Assembly: GCA_046861615.1 (NCBI GenBank)
Contig: JBHHUS010000004.1
Location: 1 to 53,867, forward strand
Direction of reading: 5' to 3'
Length of the DNA: 53,867 nucleotides
From: CAZNUM01 sp046861615
GTDB lineage: Bacteria > Fidelibacterota > Marinisomatia > Marinisomatales > TCS55
Shown: in pieces, positions 15,814 through 24,480 of the stretch
Layout of the letters: each line of letters begins with the position of its first letter
Numbering within the stretch: position 1 is the first letter of the stretch
Made by a program: the position numbers and the translations under genes
The notes under the pieces: model-generated
Databases searched by the model: none
Told to the model about the DNA's origin: nothing
What the model saw: only the letters and a program-made list of their open reading frames with translations

Positions 15814-17607
15814 ATGAAAATTAAACTTATCATTCCACTTATATTCATATTGTGGTCCTGTGCGACGAATCCACCAAAATTAACTGTACCGGAAGATTCA
15901 AGCGCCATAACCGCAACGGAAATATCAGACCACATCCGCTTCTTAGCTTCCGATGAATTAAAAGGTCGACTGGCAGGGGCACCTGAATCAGAAGCTGTTA
16001 TTGACTATATCATTAACCAATTCAAGGGCGCTAATATTTTACCGGCCGATGGTAATGACTATCATCAGTATTTCAATTATGTTAATAATATTGCATTGGG
16101 TCAGGGGAACAGTCTGGCTATTGGCGAACAATCTTTCCAAGTGAGCCGGGATTATATTCCACTGGGCTTTTCATCTAGCGGTGAAGCTACCGGTGGAGTA
16201 GCCTTTTGCGGTTACGGTTTTTCTATCAGCGATTCCATCCAGTGGAATGACTATTCCGGCGCTGATGTCACCGGAAAATGGGTTCTCTTGCTACGTGGTG
16301 GCCCGGAAGGAGATAGCCCCCATTCACCTTATGAAGCCCATCTGCCCTTAAGGAAAAAGGTCCTGCTTGCCCGGGATCAGGGGGCCGCTGGCGTTCTCTT
16401 TGTCTCACCGTTTGAAGAGGATCAGGAAGACGAATTAATTCCGCTTCGCTATGATCAAAGCTTTTCCGGCGCTGGTATCCCTGTAATCCATATTAAACAG
16501 GCTCTGGCCGATACGATCCTGTCCCAAGCAGGTAAAAAGTTGAAACAAATCCAAAACGAATTGCAGACAAACCAGCAACCAAACAGCTTTGTACTGGAAA
16601 ATATTACTGCATCAGCAAAAGTGGAATTGATCAAACAAACGGTTCGGGTTGCTAATGTTGTCGGTGTGATTCCAGGATCCGATCCAGTTCTAAAAAATGA
16701 ATATATTGCTTTAGGTGCCCACTTTGACCACTTAGGCATGGGAGGCCCGGGAAGCGGTTCTTTGCGACAGGATACCGTAGCAGTGCACAATGGAGCGGAT
16801 GATAACGCCTCGGGTACTGCCGCTCTTCTTGAACTGGGAGAAAAACTTTCTGCTGAAAGAGCTCTGTTAAAAAGGTCTGTCCTTTTACTGGCTTTTAATG
16901 GTGAGGAAGAGGGGCTTCTGGGCTCTAAATATTTTGTGAAAAATCCAATCATCAATTTAAAAAACATTGTAACCATGATTAATATGGATATGGTTGGCCG
17001 ATTGAACGAAAACAAAATCTCGATCGGAGGAACGGGGACAAATCCGGAGATTGATTCAGTGTTAAAGGAGGTCAACTCTAATTATGGTTTGGATTTAAAA
17101 ATGAGCCCCGAAGGTTATGGCCCCAGTGATCACGCCAGCTTCTATACAAACAATATACCGGTGTTATTCTTCTTTACCGGGATCCATAATGATTATCACC
17201 GCCCCAGTGACGATTGGGAAAAGATCAATGTCAGCGGAGAAAAAGAAATTACCGAGTTTATTCATGCGATAGTATTGAAGCTGGACCAGGCGGAGACCAG
17301 ACCTCAGTTTGCCGAGGCCGGTCCCAAGGAGGCCCAGGGGCCTAGACGACGCTTTAAAGTTACTTTTGGCGTGTTACCATCTTATGGTAGTCAAGCGGTC
17401 GGAATGGAAATTGACGGTACGAAACGGGACGGCCCGGCAGCAAAAGCTGGGATGCAAAAAGGCGATATCATTATTGAAATTGAGGGCAAAGAAATAAAAA
17501 ATATTTATGACTACATGTACCGCTTGGCAGACTTAAAAAAAGGGCAGACTATCTTGGTTAAAGTCAGGCGCGGCGAAGAAATTGTTGAACTACAATTAGA
17601 GCTTTAG
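15814..17607 (+). CDS. M28-family metallopeptidase lipoprotein with PA and PDZ domains
   Basis: A 597-residue exported aminopeptidase-type enzyme. The lipobox is FILWSC, with Cys16 as the lipid anchor. A protease-associated insert (about 110-250) splits the N-terminal part. The zinc ligands follow the M28 pattern: GAHFDHLG (about 300-307), NGADDNASGTAAL (about 328-340), FNGEEEGLLG (about 362-371), NMDMVGR and DYHRPSDDWEKI. The C-terminal 80 residues form a PDZ domain (GPAAKAGMQKGDIIIEIEG) that probably binds substrate or partner tails. Length and order match M28 peptidases of FCB-group bacteria. It is convergent with the transglycosylase gene, 12 bases away. Confidence 0.9.
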   Translation: MKIKLIIPLIFILWSCATNPPKLTVPEDSSAITATEISDHIRFLASDELKGRLAGAPESEAVIDYIINQFKGANILPADGNDYHQYFNYVNNIALGQGNSLAIGEQSFQVSRDYIPLGFSSSGEATGGVAFCGYGFSISDSIQWNDYSGADVTGKWVLLLRGGPEGDSPHSPYEAHLPLRKKVLLARDQGAAGVLFVSPFEEDQEDELIPLRYDQSFSGAGIPVIHIKQALADTILSQAGKKLKQIQNELQTNQQPNSFVLENITASAKVELIKQTVRVANVVGVIPGSDPVLKNEYIALGAHFDHLGMGGPGSGSLRQDTVAVHNGADDNASGTAALLELGEKLSAERALLKRSVLLLAFNGEEEGLLGSKYFVKNPIINLKNIVTMINMDMVGRLNENKISIGGTGTNPEIDSVLKEVNSNYGLDLKMSPEGYGPSDHASFYTNNIPVLFFFTGIHNDYHRPSDDWEKINVSGEKEITEFIHAIVLKLDQAETRPQFAEAGPKEAQGPRRRFKVTFGVLPSYGSQAVGMEIDGTKRDGPAAKAGMQKGDIIIEIEGKEIKNIYDYMYRLADLKKGQTILVKVRRGEEIVELQLEL

Positions 17608-17619
17608 TTTTTAAAGAAC

Positions 17620-18432
17620 CTATTTCAGCTTGGTTTGGATTGCCGTTCTTAAATCCAATACCGCGCGAACATAATTGTCAGAATGGTTGTATGTATACAG
17701 CGCCCGATATACACCGGAATTAGTTGAAAAATCTGTACTTCCAGGAGGATATCCATTTTTAATGAGATAGTTAGCAATGCTTCCCAGAACATCCGGCCAC
17801 TGAAGATGATTCCGAATACCATCGCCGTCAATATCGATCGCATATTTATTAAAACTTGAAGGAATAAACTGTCCATAACCGAAAGCGCCGGCATAGGAAC
17901 CACGAACAGCCTGTGGATCCATATTATTATCATAACAAAATATTAAAAATTCACTCAATTCTCTGATAGCCCAATCAGACCTGGAAGGGAGGCCGAGAAT
18001 CACCGAATACAAAGCGTTAAAGACTGAGAACTCAGCGTGGAAATGTCCGTAATTACTTTCAATGCCCACAAGACCGGTCAACACCAGCGGATCAACGCCA
18101 AATAGTGTTGAGATGGAATCAATCATACTTCTATGAGATTGATAGAAACTTACCCCAGCCCGTATCCTGCCGCGGGTGATAAAGATTTTTTTATATTGAA
18201 GATAGGGTTGTTGTTCAATCGGCTTCTTGAAACGACTGATGACCGCCCGTTTATATTTGACATCCCGGCTATTATAAGCACGGGAGACAAAGGCCTCAGG
18301 TACCTGGGACGTTTTTAGATAATCAAGGATCCGTCTATATGCCACATCTCTGCTAACCGTTGTTGAGTCAGCAAACAGGTAGCCGCTGCCGATTATTAAA
18401 ACAAGAAGTGTAAGGCGACCTAATCGATCCAT
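17620..18432 (-). CDS. Lytic murein transglycosylase, MltB type
   Basis: A 270-residue exported enzyme that cleaves the MurNAc-GlcNAc bond of peptidoglycan, forming 1,6-anhydro ends. A signal peptide spans about 6-21 (RLTLLVLIIGSGYLFA). The catalytic glutamate is Glu125 in VGIESNYGHF, the slight variant of VGIETxYG seen in MltB relatives. FGYGQFIPSSFNKYAID and DGDGIRNHLQWPDVLGSIANYL complete the family signature. It lacks a lipobox Cys, so it should be soluble in the periplasm or held by the uncleaved segment. Its first codons overlap the stop of the upstream propeller gene by 13 bases, so the two are co-translated. Confidence 0.88.
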   Translation of the reverse strand: MDRLGRLTLLVLIIGSGYLFADSTTVSRDVAYRRILDYLKTSQVPEAFVSRAYNSRDVKYKRAVISRFKKPIEQQPYLQYKKIFITRGRIRAGVSFYQSHRSMIDSISTLFGVDPLVLTGLVGIESNYGHFHAEFSVFNALYSVILGLPSRSDWAIRELSEFLIFCYDNNMDPQAVRGSYAGAFGYGQFIPSSFNKYAIDIDGDGIRNHLQWPDVLGSIANYLIKNGYPPGSTDFSTNSGVYRALYTYNHSDNYVRAVLDLRTAIQTKLK

Positions 18433-19520
18433 TCACAAATAAAAATATTGGTGTCGCCCCGTTTGGCCTGATTCCGATTAGAGGCAAATACAAGATATTT
18501 TCCATCGGGACTGAACATTGGAAACCCGTCAAATCCATCAAAATAAGTAATCCGCTCCAGATTTTTACCGTCCACATCTACCGCCCAAAGGTCAAAATTC
18601 CGCCCTTTGGGATCTGCCAGGTTTGAGCAGAATATAATTCGTTGATCATTGGGAAAAAAGAAAGGAGCGAAATTGGCAGCATTATTGTCAGTGATCTGCG
18701 TTTTCTCCGAACCATCTGCATTCATAACCCAAATCTGCAGTTTCATGGGACGGATTGAATTCTCAGCCAACAGTTGCGTATAATCAGCAATCTCAGATTC
18801 TGTTTCAGGGTAATAGGCTCGCCAGACGATTTTCTTACTATCGTGACTGAAAAAAGGGCCTCCATCATAACCCAGTCGATCAGTTAACTGTTTCTTGTCA
18901 CTACCATCCGGCTTCATTGTCCACACGTCCAGGTCACCGCTGGCAAGGGATGTATAAACAATACGACTGCCATCGTCAGCATACGTCGCCTCGGCATCAT
19001 ACCGAGGAGAATCTGTGAGCCGCTCCAGATGATTCCCGTCAGGATCAGCCCTGAAAATATCAAACCCTTCATACAGTCTCCAGATATAGCCCTTGCTGTA
19101 ATCCGGCGGAGGGGGACATTCAGGATCTGCCAAGTGAGTGGAGGCGTACACAATTTTATCGGATTTGGGATATTGAAAATAAGAGCAGGTGGTCACCCCT
19201 TTGACGGTGGATACCAGTTCCGTATCCCCGGTAGCTATGTCCATAATGTAAATCTGGTCGCACAGCCCCTCACCATCGTGAGCTTGAAAAATCAGCTTCT
19301 TGCCATCGGGACTGAAATACGCTTCTGCATTTTCCCCACTGAAGGTAAGCTGCCTGAGATTGTTAATATGAGCCTCATAGGTATTGACGAACGCATTGGC
19401 ACTTCCATCGGCAAAGACGACCGTTTGATCTGATCGAACTTTAACCCAGCGCATTAAAAACAGTAAAGCAACAACAAGGCATAAAACAATAACATAATGG
19501 ATAGGCTTGGTATCAGACAT
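18420..19520 (-). CDS. Membrane-anchored TolB/PD40-type beta-propeller
   Basis: A 366-residue protein with an N-terminal transmembrane anchor (about 8-24, YVIVLCLVVALLFLMRW) and a six-to-seven-bladed propeller in the periplasm. Repeats carry the WD40-like PD40 motif: AYFSPDGKKLIFQA, TYADDGSRIVYTS, FFSHDSKKIVWRA, FFFPNDQRIIFCS and MFSPDGKYLVFAS. Each is followed by I/L-x-x-M/V-D-x-D-G-turn strands. Such propellers commonly bind partner proteins; TolB itself is soluble and lacks the anchor. It overlaps the MltB-type gene, which suggests a shared role at the cell wall. GGGG before the ATG at 19520 is a usable ribosome-binding site. Confidence 0.82.
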   Translation of the reverse strand: MSDTKPIHYVIVLCLVVALLFLMRWVKVRSDQTVVFADGSANAFVNTYEAHINNLRQLTFSGENAEAYFSPDGKKLIFQAHDGEGLCDQIYIMDIATGDTELVSTVKGVTTCSYFQYPKSDKIVYASTHLADPECPPPPDYSKGYIWRLYEGFDIFRADPDGNHLERLTDSPRYDAEATYADDGSRIVYTSLASGDLDVWTMKPDGSDKKQLTDRLGYDGGPFFSHDSKKIVWRAYYPETESEIADYTQLLAENSIRPMKLQIWVMNADGSEKTQITDNNAANFAPFFFPNDQRIIFCSNLADPKGRNFDLWAVDVDGKNLERITYFDGFDGFPMFSPDGKYLVFASNRNQAKRGDTNIFICEWID

Positions 19521-19657
19521 TTGGTTTCCCCACGGTTAAATAGGCTTTAATTTAAGACCATAAAATAACGGGAACCAACGCAGGAATACGTTTTCCTTGT
19601 TTGGTATCGTCCCACGTTACTAAATATTGTTAACCCCTATTTGCTGGAATTGGAACC

Positions 19658-20821
19658 ATGAAACACCTTTTCTGCTTACTGCTCATCCTTCTATATGGTA
19701 CGGTTACTATCACTGCCCAAAATCAAAAAACGTACTACACCGACGCGGGAGATAAAATCACCGGCACCATTATTGAAGAAACAGATTCCACCGTTACCCT
19801 GAGAACTGATCTGGGGATCCTGATCCTGGATAAATCCAGTATCCACGCTGAAAAAATAAAGGTCCAGTTGAAAAACGGTGATATTATCAAGGGAACACTC
19901 CTGTCCCGCAGTGCCGATAAAATTAAACTGGAAACTTCCCTTGGCCCCGTTGAAATCAGTATGGATAAAATCGCCACTCTCGAGTCGGGGGTGAATCCAC
20001 CCGGGGCTAGGCCCACAAAAGGATCCTGGTATTTTAACAATGAACAATTAATGGATATCTGGTTTGACCCCACGGGGTTCCCCTTGAAAAATGACGAATT
20101 CTATTTAAGCCTCCTTTCCTGGGCCTTTGGGCTTTCTGACCGCTTCCAGATTTCGAGCCGTTGGTCGAGCTACTTCATCGGGGATCTCAATATTCGACCA
20201 AAATACACCCTTTTCATGAAGGATGCCTCCGGTCATCAGTCGGCATTCTCAATCGGGGGCCATTTTCATCTCCGGGGGTTGCCCAACAAATATGAATACA
20301 AACAATACGATGTAAAACAGACCGGTTATTGGGACGACAGCGCGGCTCAGCATATTGAGGGAGACACTGTTTATCAAGAGCGGGACTGGGTACGTATAGG
20401 GGATACCCAGGATGAATTTGGAAATTATAATCAAGATTTTTCTGCTGGAAACAAGGCTTGGTTAGAGGTCTTTGCCGCCTACAGCCATTCCCGGTTAAAA
20501 TCCACCGGGCACGGACGGATCAACTTCACAATTGGAGGCAGCGCCATCTACTATCCCAATCAAAATATATTACCCCGAGTATATTTTGGGGCAGATTACG
20601 ATGTTCTAAAAAACCTCAAATTAATGACCGAGGTCTTCTGGGACCCCTATTATGCCCCGTTGGTGAATCGGGCTCAACCCAAGGATGTGACCTTTCCGGT
20701 CTTTTTTGATGTTGGGTTCATCACCAACGCCCTCCCTATTTTAGGGGGAAACCATTTTGAGAACTTCTGGGTTGGAATTCACTTCCAACAGCCCTTTTTC
20801 TCGCTCTACTACAAGTTTTAG
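19658..20821 (+). CDS. Predicted outer-membrane protein with two N-terminal Lsm-like repeats
   Basis: A 387-residue exported protein of unknown function. After a signal peptide (about 1-20) come two copies of a short strand unit: TYYTDAGDKITGTIIEETDS onward (about 25-62) and VQLKNGDIIKGTLLSRSADK onward (about 68-107). Each has the pattern G-D-x-I-x-G-T-I/L followed by L-x-T/E-T-x-L-G and an aliphatic strand. The second unit resembles residues 194-234 of the exported protein at 7795-8961. The rest (about 130-387) is strand-rich with aromatic residues and ends FSLYYKF, a C-terminal phenylalanine as on outer-membrane barrels. It stands alone. Confidence 0.68.
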   Translation: MKHLFCLLLILLYGTVTITAQNQKTYYTDAGDKITGTIIEETDSTVTLRTDLGILILDKSSIHAEKIKVQLKNGDIIKGTLLSRSADKIKLETSLGPVEISMDKIATLESGVNPPGARPTKGSWYFNNEQLMDIWFDPTGFPLKNDEFYLSLLSWAFGLSDRFQISSRWSSYFIGDLNIRPKYTLFMKDASGHQSAFSIGGHFHLRGLPNKYEYKQYDVKQTGYWDDSAAQHIEGDTVYQERDWVRIGDTQDEFGNYNQDFSAGNKAWLEVFAAYSHSRLKSTGHGRINFTIGGSAIYYPNQNILPRVYFGADYDVLKNLKLMTEVFWDPYYAPLVNRAQPKDVTFPVFFDVGFITNALPILGGNHFENFWVGIHFQQPFFSLYYKF

Positions 20822-20843
20822 CGCATAGGATTCAGTAACCCTC

Positions 20844-21698
20844 TTGAAATCACGCCTCGTATTTGTTCTCAGTACCGGACTTCTGGCCGTCAGCACTTCT
20901 TCCATTCTTGCCCGCATGATTCCAGAGGTGCCGGCGGTGACAATCAGTTTCTGGAGGCTGGCAATTGCCAGTTGTGTACTGTGGGGATATAGTAGTTTCA
21001 AGCCGCAGAGAGAAATGAATCCCAGCGACCGCAACCTATCACGGTTGGCAGGTCTCTTTCTGGGTTTGCATTTCATCTGCTTTTTTGGTGCCTTAAAATA
21101 CACGTCAGTAGCAAATGCAACTCTGTTAGCTACAACCGCCCCTTTTTTCACTGTTATTTTTGAACGCCTTGTTTTAAAAAGAAAATGGAACCGGAATATT
21201 ATTGGCGGACTGTTATTGGCATTATTAGGATTAATTATTATTCAAGGAAATTCCGCTGCTGATTTTACTGAAAATAGGGTGGGAAACCTGCTGGCGCTGC
21301 TAAGTTCAATTTGGATGGCAATTGTAATGTTATTATCAGAACAGGTACGGAAAAAAACTGGTGTTATTAATTATACAAGAATGATGTACTTGACCGCCAG
21401 CTTGGTGCTCCTGGCGCTATCAACAACCATGAGAATACCACTACAACCCCCGGAAACCAGTGCATATCTCTGGTTAGCGCTGCTCGGGATTGTTCCCACT
21501 GTTTTTGGTCATACTTTATTCTATTACAGTGTAAAATATATTCGCCCGACGATTGTCAGTGCTGTCCCCCTTGGAGAACCGGTTTTAGCTTCCGGTATGG
21601 CGTTTTTCTTTTTTCGGGAGATTCTATCCCTACCTGTAATTCTGGGCGGTATTATTACATTAACGGGAATCTATATTCTAGTAACAAAACACAGTTAA
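20844..21698 (+). CDS. EamA/DMT-family membrane transporter
   Basis: A 284-residue integral membrane protein of the drug/metabolite transporter superfamily with two EamA repeats. About ten hydrophobic segments are visible, including FLGLHFICFFGALKY and LWLALLGIVPTVFGHTLFY. The conserved helix ends YTSVANATLLATTAPFF and PTIVSAVPLGEPVLASGMAFF mark the two halves. Members export metabolites or amino acids; the substrate is unknown. The start is a TTG at 20844 and is not strongly supported by a ribosome-binding site. An internal ATG would remove the first helix, so TTG is preferred. The stop overlaps the convergent acyltransferase gene by 4 bases. Confidence 0.87.
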   Translation: MKSRLVFVLSTGLLAVSTSSILARMIPEVPAVTISFWRLAIASCVLWGYSSFKPQREMNPSDRNLSRLAGLFLGLHFICFFGALKYTSVANATLLATTAPFFTVIFERLVLKRKWNRNIIGGLLLALLGLIIIQGNSAADFTENRVGNLLALLSSIWMAIVMLLSEQVRKKTGVINYTRMMYLTASLVLLALSTTMRIPLQPPETSAYLWLALLGIVPTVFGHTLFYYSVKYIRPTIVSAVPLGEPVLASGMAFFFFREILSLPVILGGIITLTGIYILVTKHS

Positions 21699-22402
21699 TT
21701 TCCCACCCGATATTCTTTCACTGCCGGAACATCCCTATATTCACCATGATGTTTCTCAGGTAATAGGGCTGCTATTCGGCACATCACTTCACTTCCAATC
21801 TCATTTAAGCGTTTCTCCCTACTACTACGATCGTCCGGTAAATAAAAGGGACCAAAGGCCTTACCAATCTCTATTACTACCCGTGGTCGAATCCCCCGGA
21901 ACCATTGTTTCCAGGCATCCTGGAGGCCGGTAATCCCCACCGGAATAATCGGCGCCGATGTAACTACGGATAAATAAACTACACCCATTTTGGCCGGGCG
22001 TAGTTGCGTTGAGGTAGAAGTACCCTCCGGAAAAATTCCGAGAATTTTCTTTTTCTTCAATATCTGTATTGCTGATTTGATTGTAGAGGGAGCTAATTTT
22101 ATTCGATTAGTGGGAATAAATCCATATAACCAGGCGGCCCAATAATTTTGCCAATCTATTTTTTGATCACTGGCTGCTAAAAAATTAATTGGCTTCCGCA
22201 CAGCGTAAATCACAAAAGCAGGGTCCACAACACTAAAATGATTAATGGCAAGAATATAGGGACCTTTCTTCGGTAAATAATGACGACCCCGGACCGTTAT
22301 TTTTGCTAAGAGAGAACCAAGGAACAGCGTAAAATAAGTCAACAAATAACGAACTTGCTGCGGCCGTGGCGAAAACCGTTCCAGCTCTGAGCGGGCATTC
22401 AC
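21695..22402 (-). CDS. 1-acyl-glycerol-3-phosphate acyltransferase (PlsC family)
   Basis: A 235-residue membrane-bound acyltransferase that makes phosphatidic acid from lysophosphatidic acid. The catalytic H-x4-D motif is NHFSVVD (about 53-59), and the substrate-phosphate motif is FPEGTST (about 120-126). A hydrophobic N-terminal helix (YLLTYFTLFLGSLLAKI) anchors it to the inner membrane. The start is a GTG at 22402, 11 bases past the M20 peptidase stop, so the two may be co-transcribed. The family is certain; lipid specificity is not. Confidence 0.87.
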   Translation of the reverse strand: MNARSELERFSPRPQQVRYLLTYFTLFLGSLLAKITVRGRHYLPKKGPYILAINHFSVVDPAFVIYAVRKPINFLAASDQKIDWQNYWAAWLYGFIPTNRIKLAPSTIKSAIQILKKKKILGIFPEGTSTSTQLRPAKMGVVYLSVVTSAPIIPVGITGLQDAWKQWFRGIRPRVVIEIGKAFGPFYLPDDRSSREKRLNEIGSEVMCRIAALLPEKHHGEYRDVPAVKEYRVGN

Positions 22403-22412
22403 ATCACTGGCT

Positions 22413-23813
22413 TTATTTCTGGAAGTGATTAAGAATTAAGCCAATACAACTACTCAATTTTTTTGCATACTCCAAGTGTAGAAATTCATTGGGTCCATGG
22501 GCATTCGATTTAGGTCCCAGTACACCTGTGATCAGGAACTGGGCCGAAGGAAACTTTTCCTCCAGCATTGCCATAAAAGGAATGGTGCCCCCCTCACCCA
22601 TGGCCAGGGCCGATTTATTGAAAACAGCCTGCGAAGCGTCTTCAATTGCAGCCAATAGAACCGAATCCAACTCCGGAGCATTCCACCCATTAGCCAATGC
22701 ATCAAAATCAACAGAAACAGTTGCCTGGTATGGAGGTTTACTCAACAATGCTTTTTCTATCACTGTTTTTGCCTTCTCAGCGTCAAGGGTTGGTGGAATC
22801 CGCATTGAAAGCTTCAGGGTTGTGTAGGGTCTTAGGACATTGCCCCCATCCTTAACTGCGGGAACACCATCCATGCCAACAATCGACAAAGCCGGATACC
22901 AAGTTCGCCTCAGTACTCCTTCCACCGGGTCTGAGGTGGTGGGAGTTAGTTTTTCGTACCAGGGAAAATGTTCTGCCAGCGATCCTAATTCAGCCGCCAG
23001 CGCATTGACTTCTGAAAGGCGGTTGGGCGGAACTTCTACACGGAGCCCTTCCAATTTTATCTCACCGGTATTTTCGTCTTCCAACCTGGAAATCAGCTGG
23101 CGGACAATTCGAAAAGAGGAGGGTACAACACCGCTGGCAGCCCCGGAATGAATCCCTTCTTTCAATACATCCACCCTCAAAGTACAGCTTACAAGTCCCC
23201 GGAGTGAAACAGTGGTCCAAAACTGTTCAAAGTTTTCTGCTCCAGAATCCAAACAAACAACTAAATCCGGCTTTCCAATGACTAATTCATTCTGTTCAAG
23301 ATAAAAGGGTAAATCCAGCGATCCGCTTTCTTCAGAAAATTCGATCAGAATAACGATTCGAGGTAATGGCAATCCCTGGTTTTGAAGCGCCCTAACGATC
23401 CCGACAGCTGCAAACAAGGCATAACCATCATCCGCGCATCCACGGCCATAAAGTTTGCCATCCTCAAGAACCGGCGTCCAGGGACCCAATCCATCGTGCC
23501 AGCCTTCCATCTCTGGCTGTTTGTCCATATGACCGTACATGAGCACATTCCCTGCCCGTTGGCCGAGAATATCCAAAATAATCAAAGGAGTCCGGCCGGG
23601 TTCCTTTTTTACCAAAAGTTTAGTGCCATCCGGTTGATGTTTCTTAATCCAATTCACAGCCAGATCCAGAGCATTTTGCATATGCCCTGCGGTCTCCCAG
23701 CCGGGATCAAAAACAGGAGATTTATTCGGTATTTTTATATAATCAACCAGTGTCGGTGTAATGTGTTGGTCCCAGAAACAGTGTAGTTCGTTATTCAGAT
23801 GATCTAAATCCAT
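22413..23813 (-). CDS. M20-family dipeptidase/carboxypeptidase
   Basis: A 466-residue cytoplasmic zinc peptidase. Metal and catalytic motifs are YGHMDKQPE (about 93-101), GRGCADDGYALFA (about 123-135), EFSEESGS with the catalytic and metal glutamates (about 164-171), and CLDSGAEN for the next ligand. A C-terminal MGEGGTIPFM and a His near LGPKSNAHGPNEF complete the set. Members hydrolyse dipeptides such as carnosine or beta-Ala dipeptides. The ATG at 23813 is chosen because AAAGGA lies seven bases upstream; a TTG one codon earlier is also possible. Its tail abuts the acyltransferase start. Confidence 0.88.
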   Translation of the reverse strand: MDLDHLNNELHCFWDQHITPTLVDYIKIPNKSPVFDPGWETAGHMQNALDLAVNWIKKHQPDGTKLLVKKEPGRTPLIILDILGQRAGNVLMYGHMDKQPEMEGWHDGLGPWTPVLEDGKLYGRGCADDGYALFAAVGIVRALQNQGLPLPRIVILIEFSEESGSLDLPFYLEQNELVIGKPDLVVCLDSGAENFEQFWTTVSLRGLVSCTLRVDVLKEGIHSGAASGVVPSSFRIVRQLISRLEDENTGEIKLEGLRVEVPPNRLSEVNALAAELGSLAEHFPWYEKLTPTTSDPVEGVLRRTWYPALSIVGMDGVPAVKDGGNVLRPYTTLKLSMRIPPTLDAEKAKTVIEKALLSKPPYQATVSVDFDALANGWNAPELDSVLLAAIEDASQAVFNKSALAMGEGGTIPFMAMLEEKFPSAQFLITGVLGPKSNAHGPNEFLHLEYAKKLSSCIGLILNHFQK

Positions 23814-23887
23814 CAAATTTTCCTTTTCCGAATTGATTAAGACAATAAGTTTAAGACGCTAGTTTCAAATTTAATAAATATAAAAAA

Positions 23888-23907
23888 GGGGGCCCTCGCG
23901 GGCCCCC
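23888..23907 (-). terminator. Rho-independent terminator after ssb
   Basis: A perfect 8-base stem GGGGGCCC / GGGCCCCC with a TCGC loop. On the minus strand it is followed by TTTTTTATATTTATT, so it ends transcription from ssb before the M20 peptidase gene. Confidence 0.9.
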
Positions 23908-23933
23908 TTCTATTCAATCAGACAATAAGCTGA

Positions 23934-24338
23934 TTAAAACGGCAAGTCGTCCTCATCTGCTCCTGAGGGAGAAGACTCGGGTCGGTCACCGCTAGAATCC
24001 ATTTTCCGACCAAGCATGGTGAAAGTGTCGCAAACCACTTCCGTGGTATAACGCTTAACGCCATTATTGTCTTCCCAGTTACGGGTCTGAAGTTTACCCT
24101 CCAGATAGACAAGTTGGCCTTTTTTAAGCAGTTCACCTGCCATCTCAGCCGATTTCCCGAACATAACACAACGGTGCCATTCGGTTTTATCCTGAATATC
24201 ACCATTGGCATCACGCCAGGATTCGTTTGTTGCCAGATTGAAGTTGGCCACGGCTGCCCCTGAGGGCGTATACCGAGTTTCCGGGTCGCCACCCAGATGA
24301 CCGACTAACACGACTTTATTTGCACTACCTTTCTGCAT
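23934..24338 (-). CDS. ssb: Single-stranded DNA-binding protein
   Basis: A 134-residue OB-fold protein that coats single-stranded DNA in replication and repair. The N-terminal OB domain (about 5-105) contains NKVVLVGHLGGDPETRYTPSG and TEWHRCVMFGKSAEMAGELL, as in bacterial SSBs. A short Ser/Gly-rich linker leads to the acidic tip DEDDLPF, the docking site for other replication proteins, which is intact. TTAGGAGTT just upstream of the ATG is a strong ribosome-binding site. It is transcribed alone and stops at a clear terminator. Most bacteria place ssb between rpsF and rpsR; here it is detached. Confidence 0.96.
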   Translation of the reverse strand: MQKGSANKVVLVGHLGGDPETRYTPSGAAVANFNLATNESWRDANGDIQDKTEWHRCVMFGKSAEMAGELLKKGQLVYLEGKLQTRNWEDNNGVKRYTTEVVCDTFTMLGRKMDSSGDRPESSPSGADEDDLPF

Positions 24339-24480
24339 TATTAACTCCTAACTACTTTATTTACCGATACTAACGCGTACAATTATATTGTACTACTAAT
24401 TAATGTTATTTGTCAATACTTTTCTGTAATTATTTTGACTAATAACACAAAAAACTACCCCGTGATACTTTTAAGATGAA

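Noticed and set aside
16455..17075. A 206-residue open frame on the minus strand
   Set aside because: It is antisense to the zinc-binding core of the M28 peptidase, which is clearly the real gene.
20841..21698. Internal ATG start for the EamA transporter
   Set aside because: It would remove the first membrane helix of the first EamA repeat; the TTG start keeps the family length.
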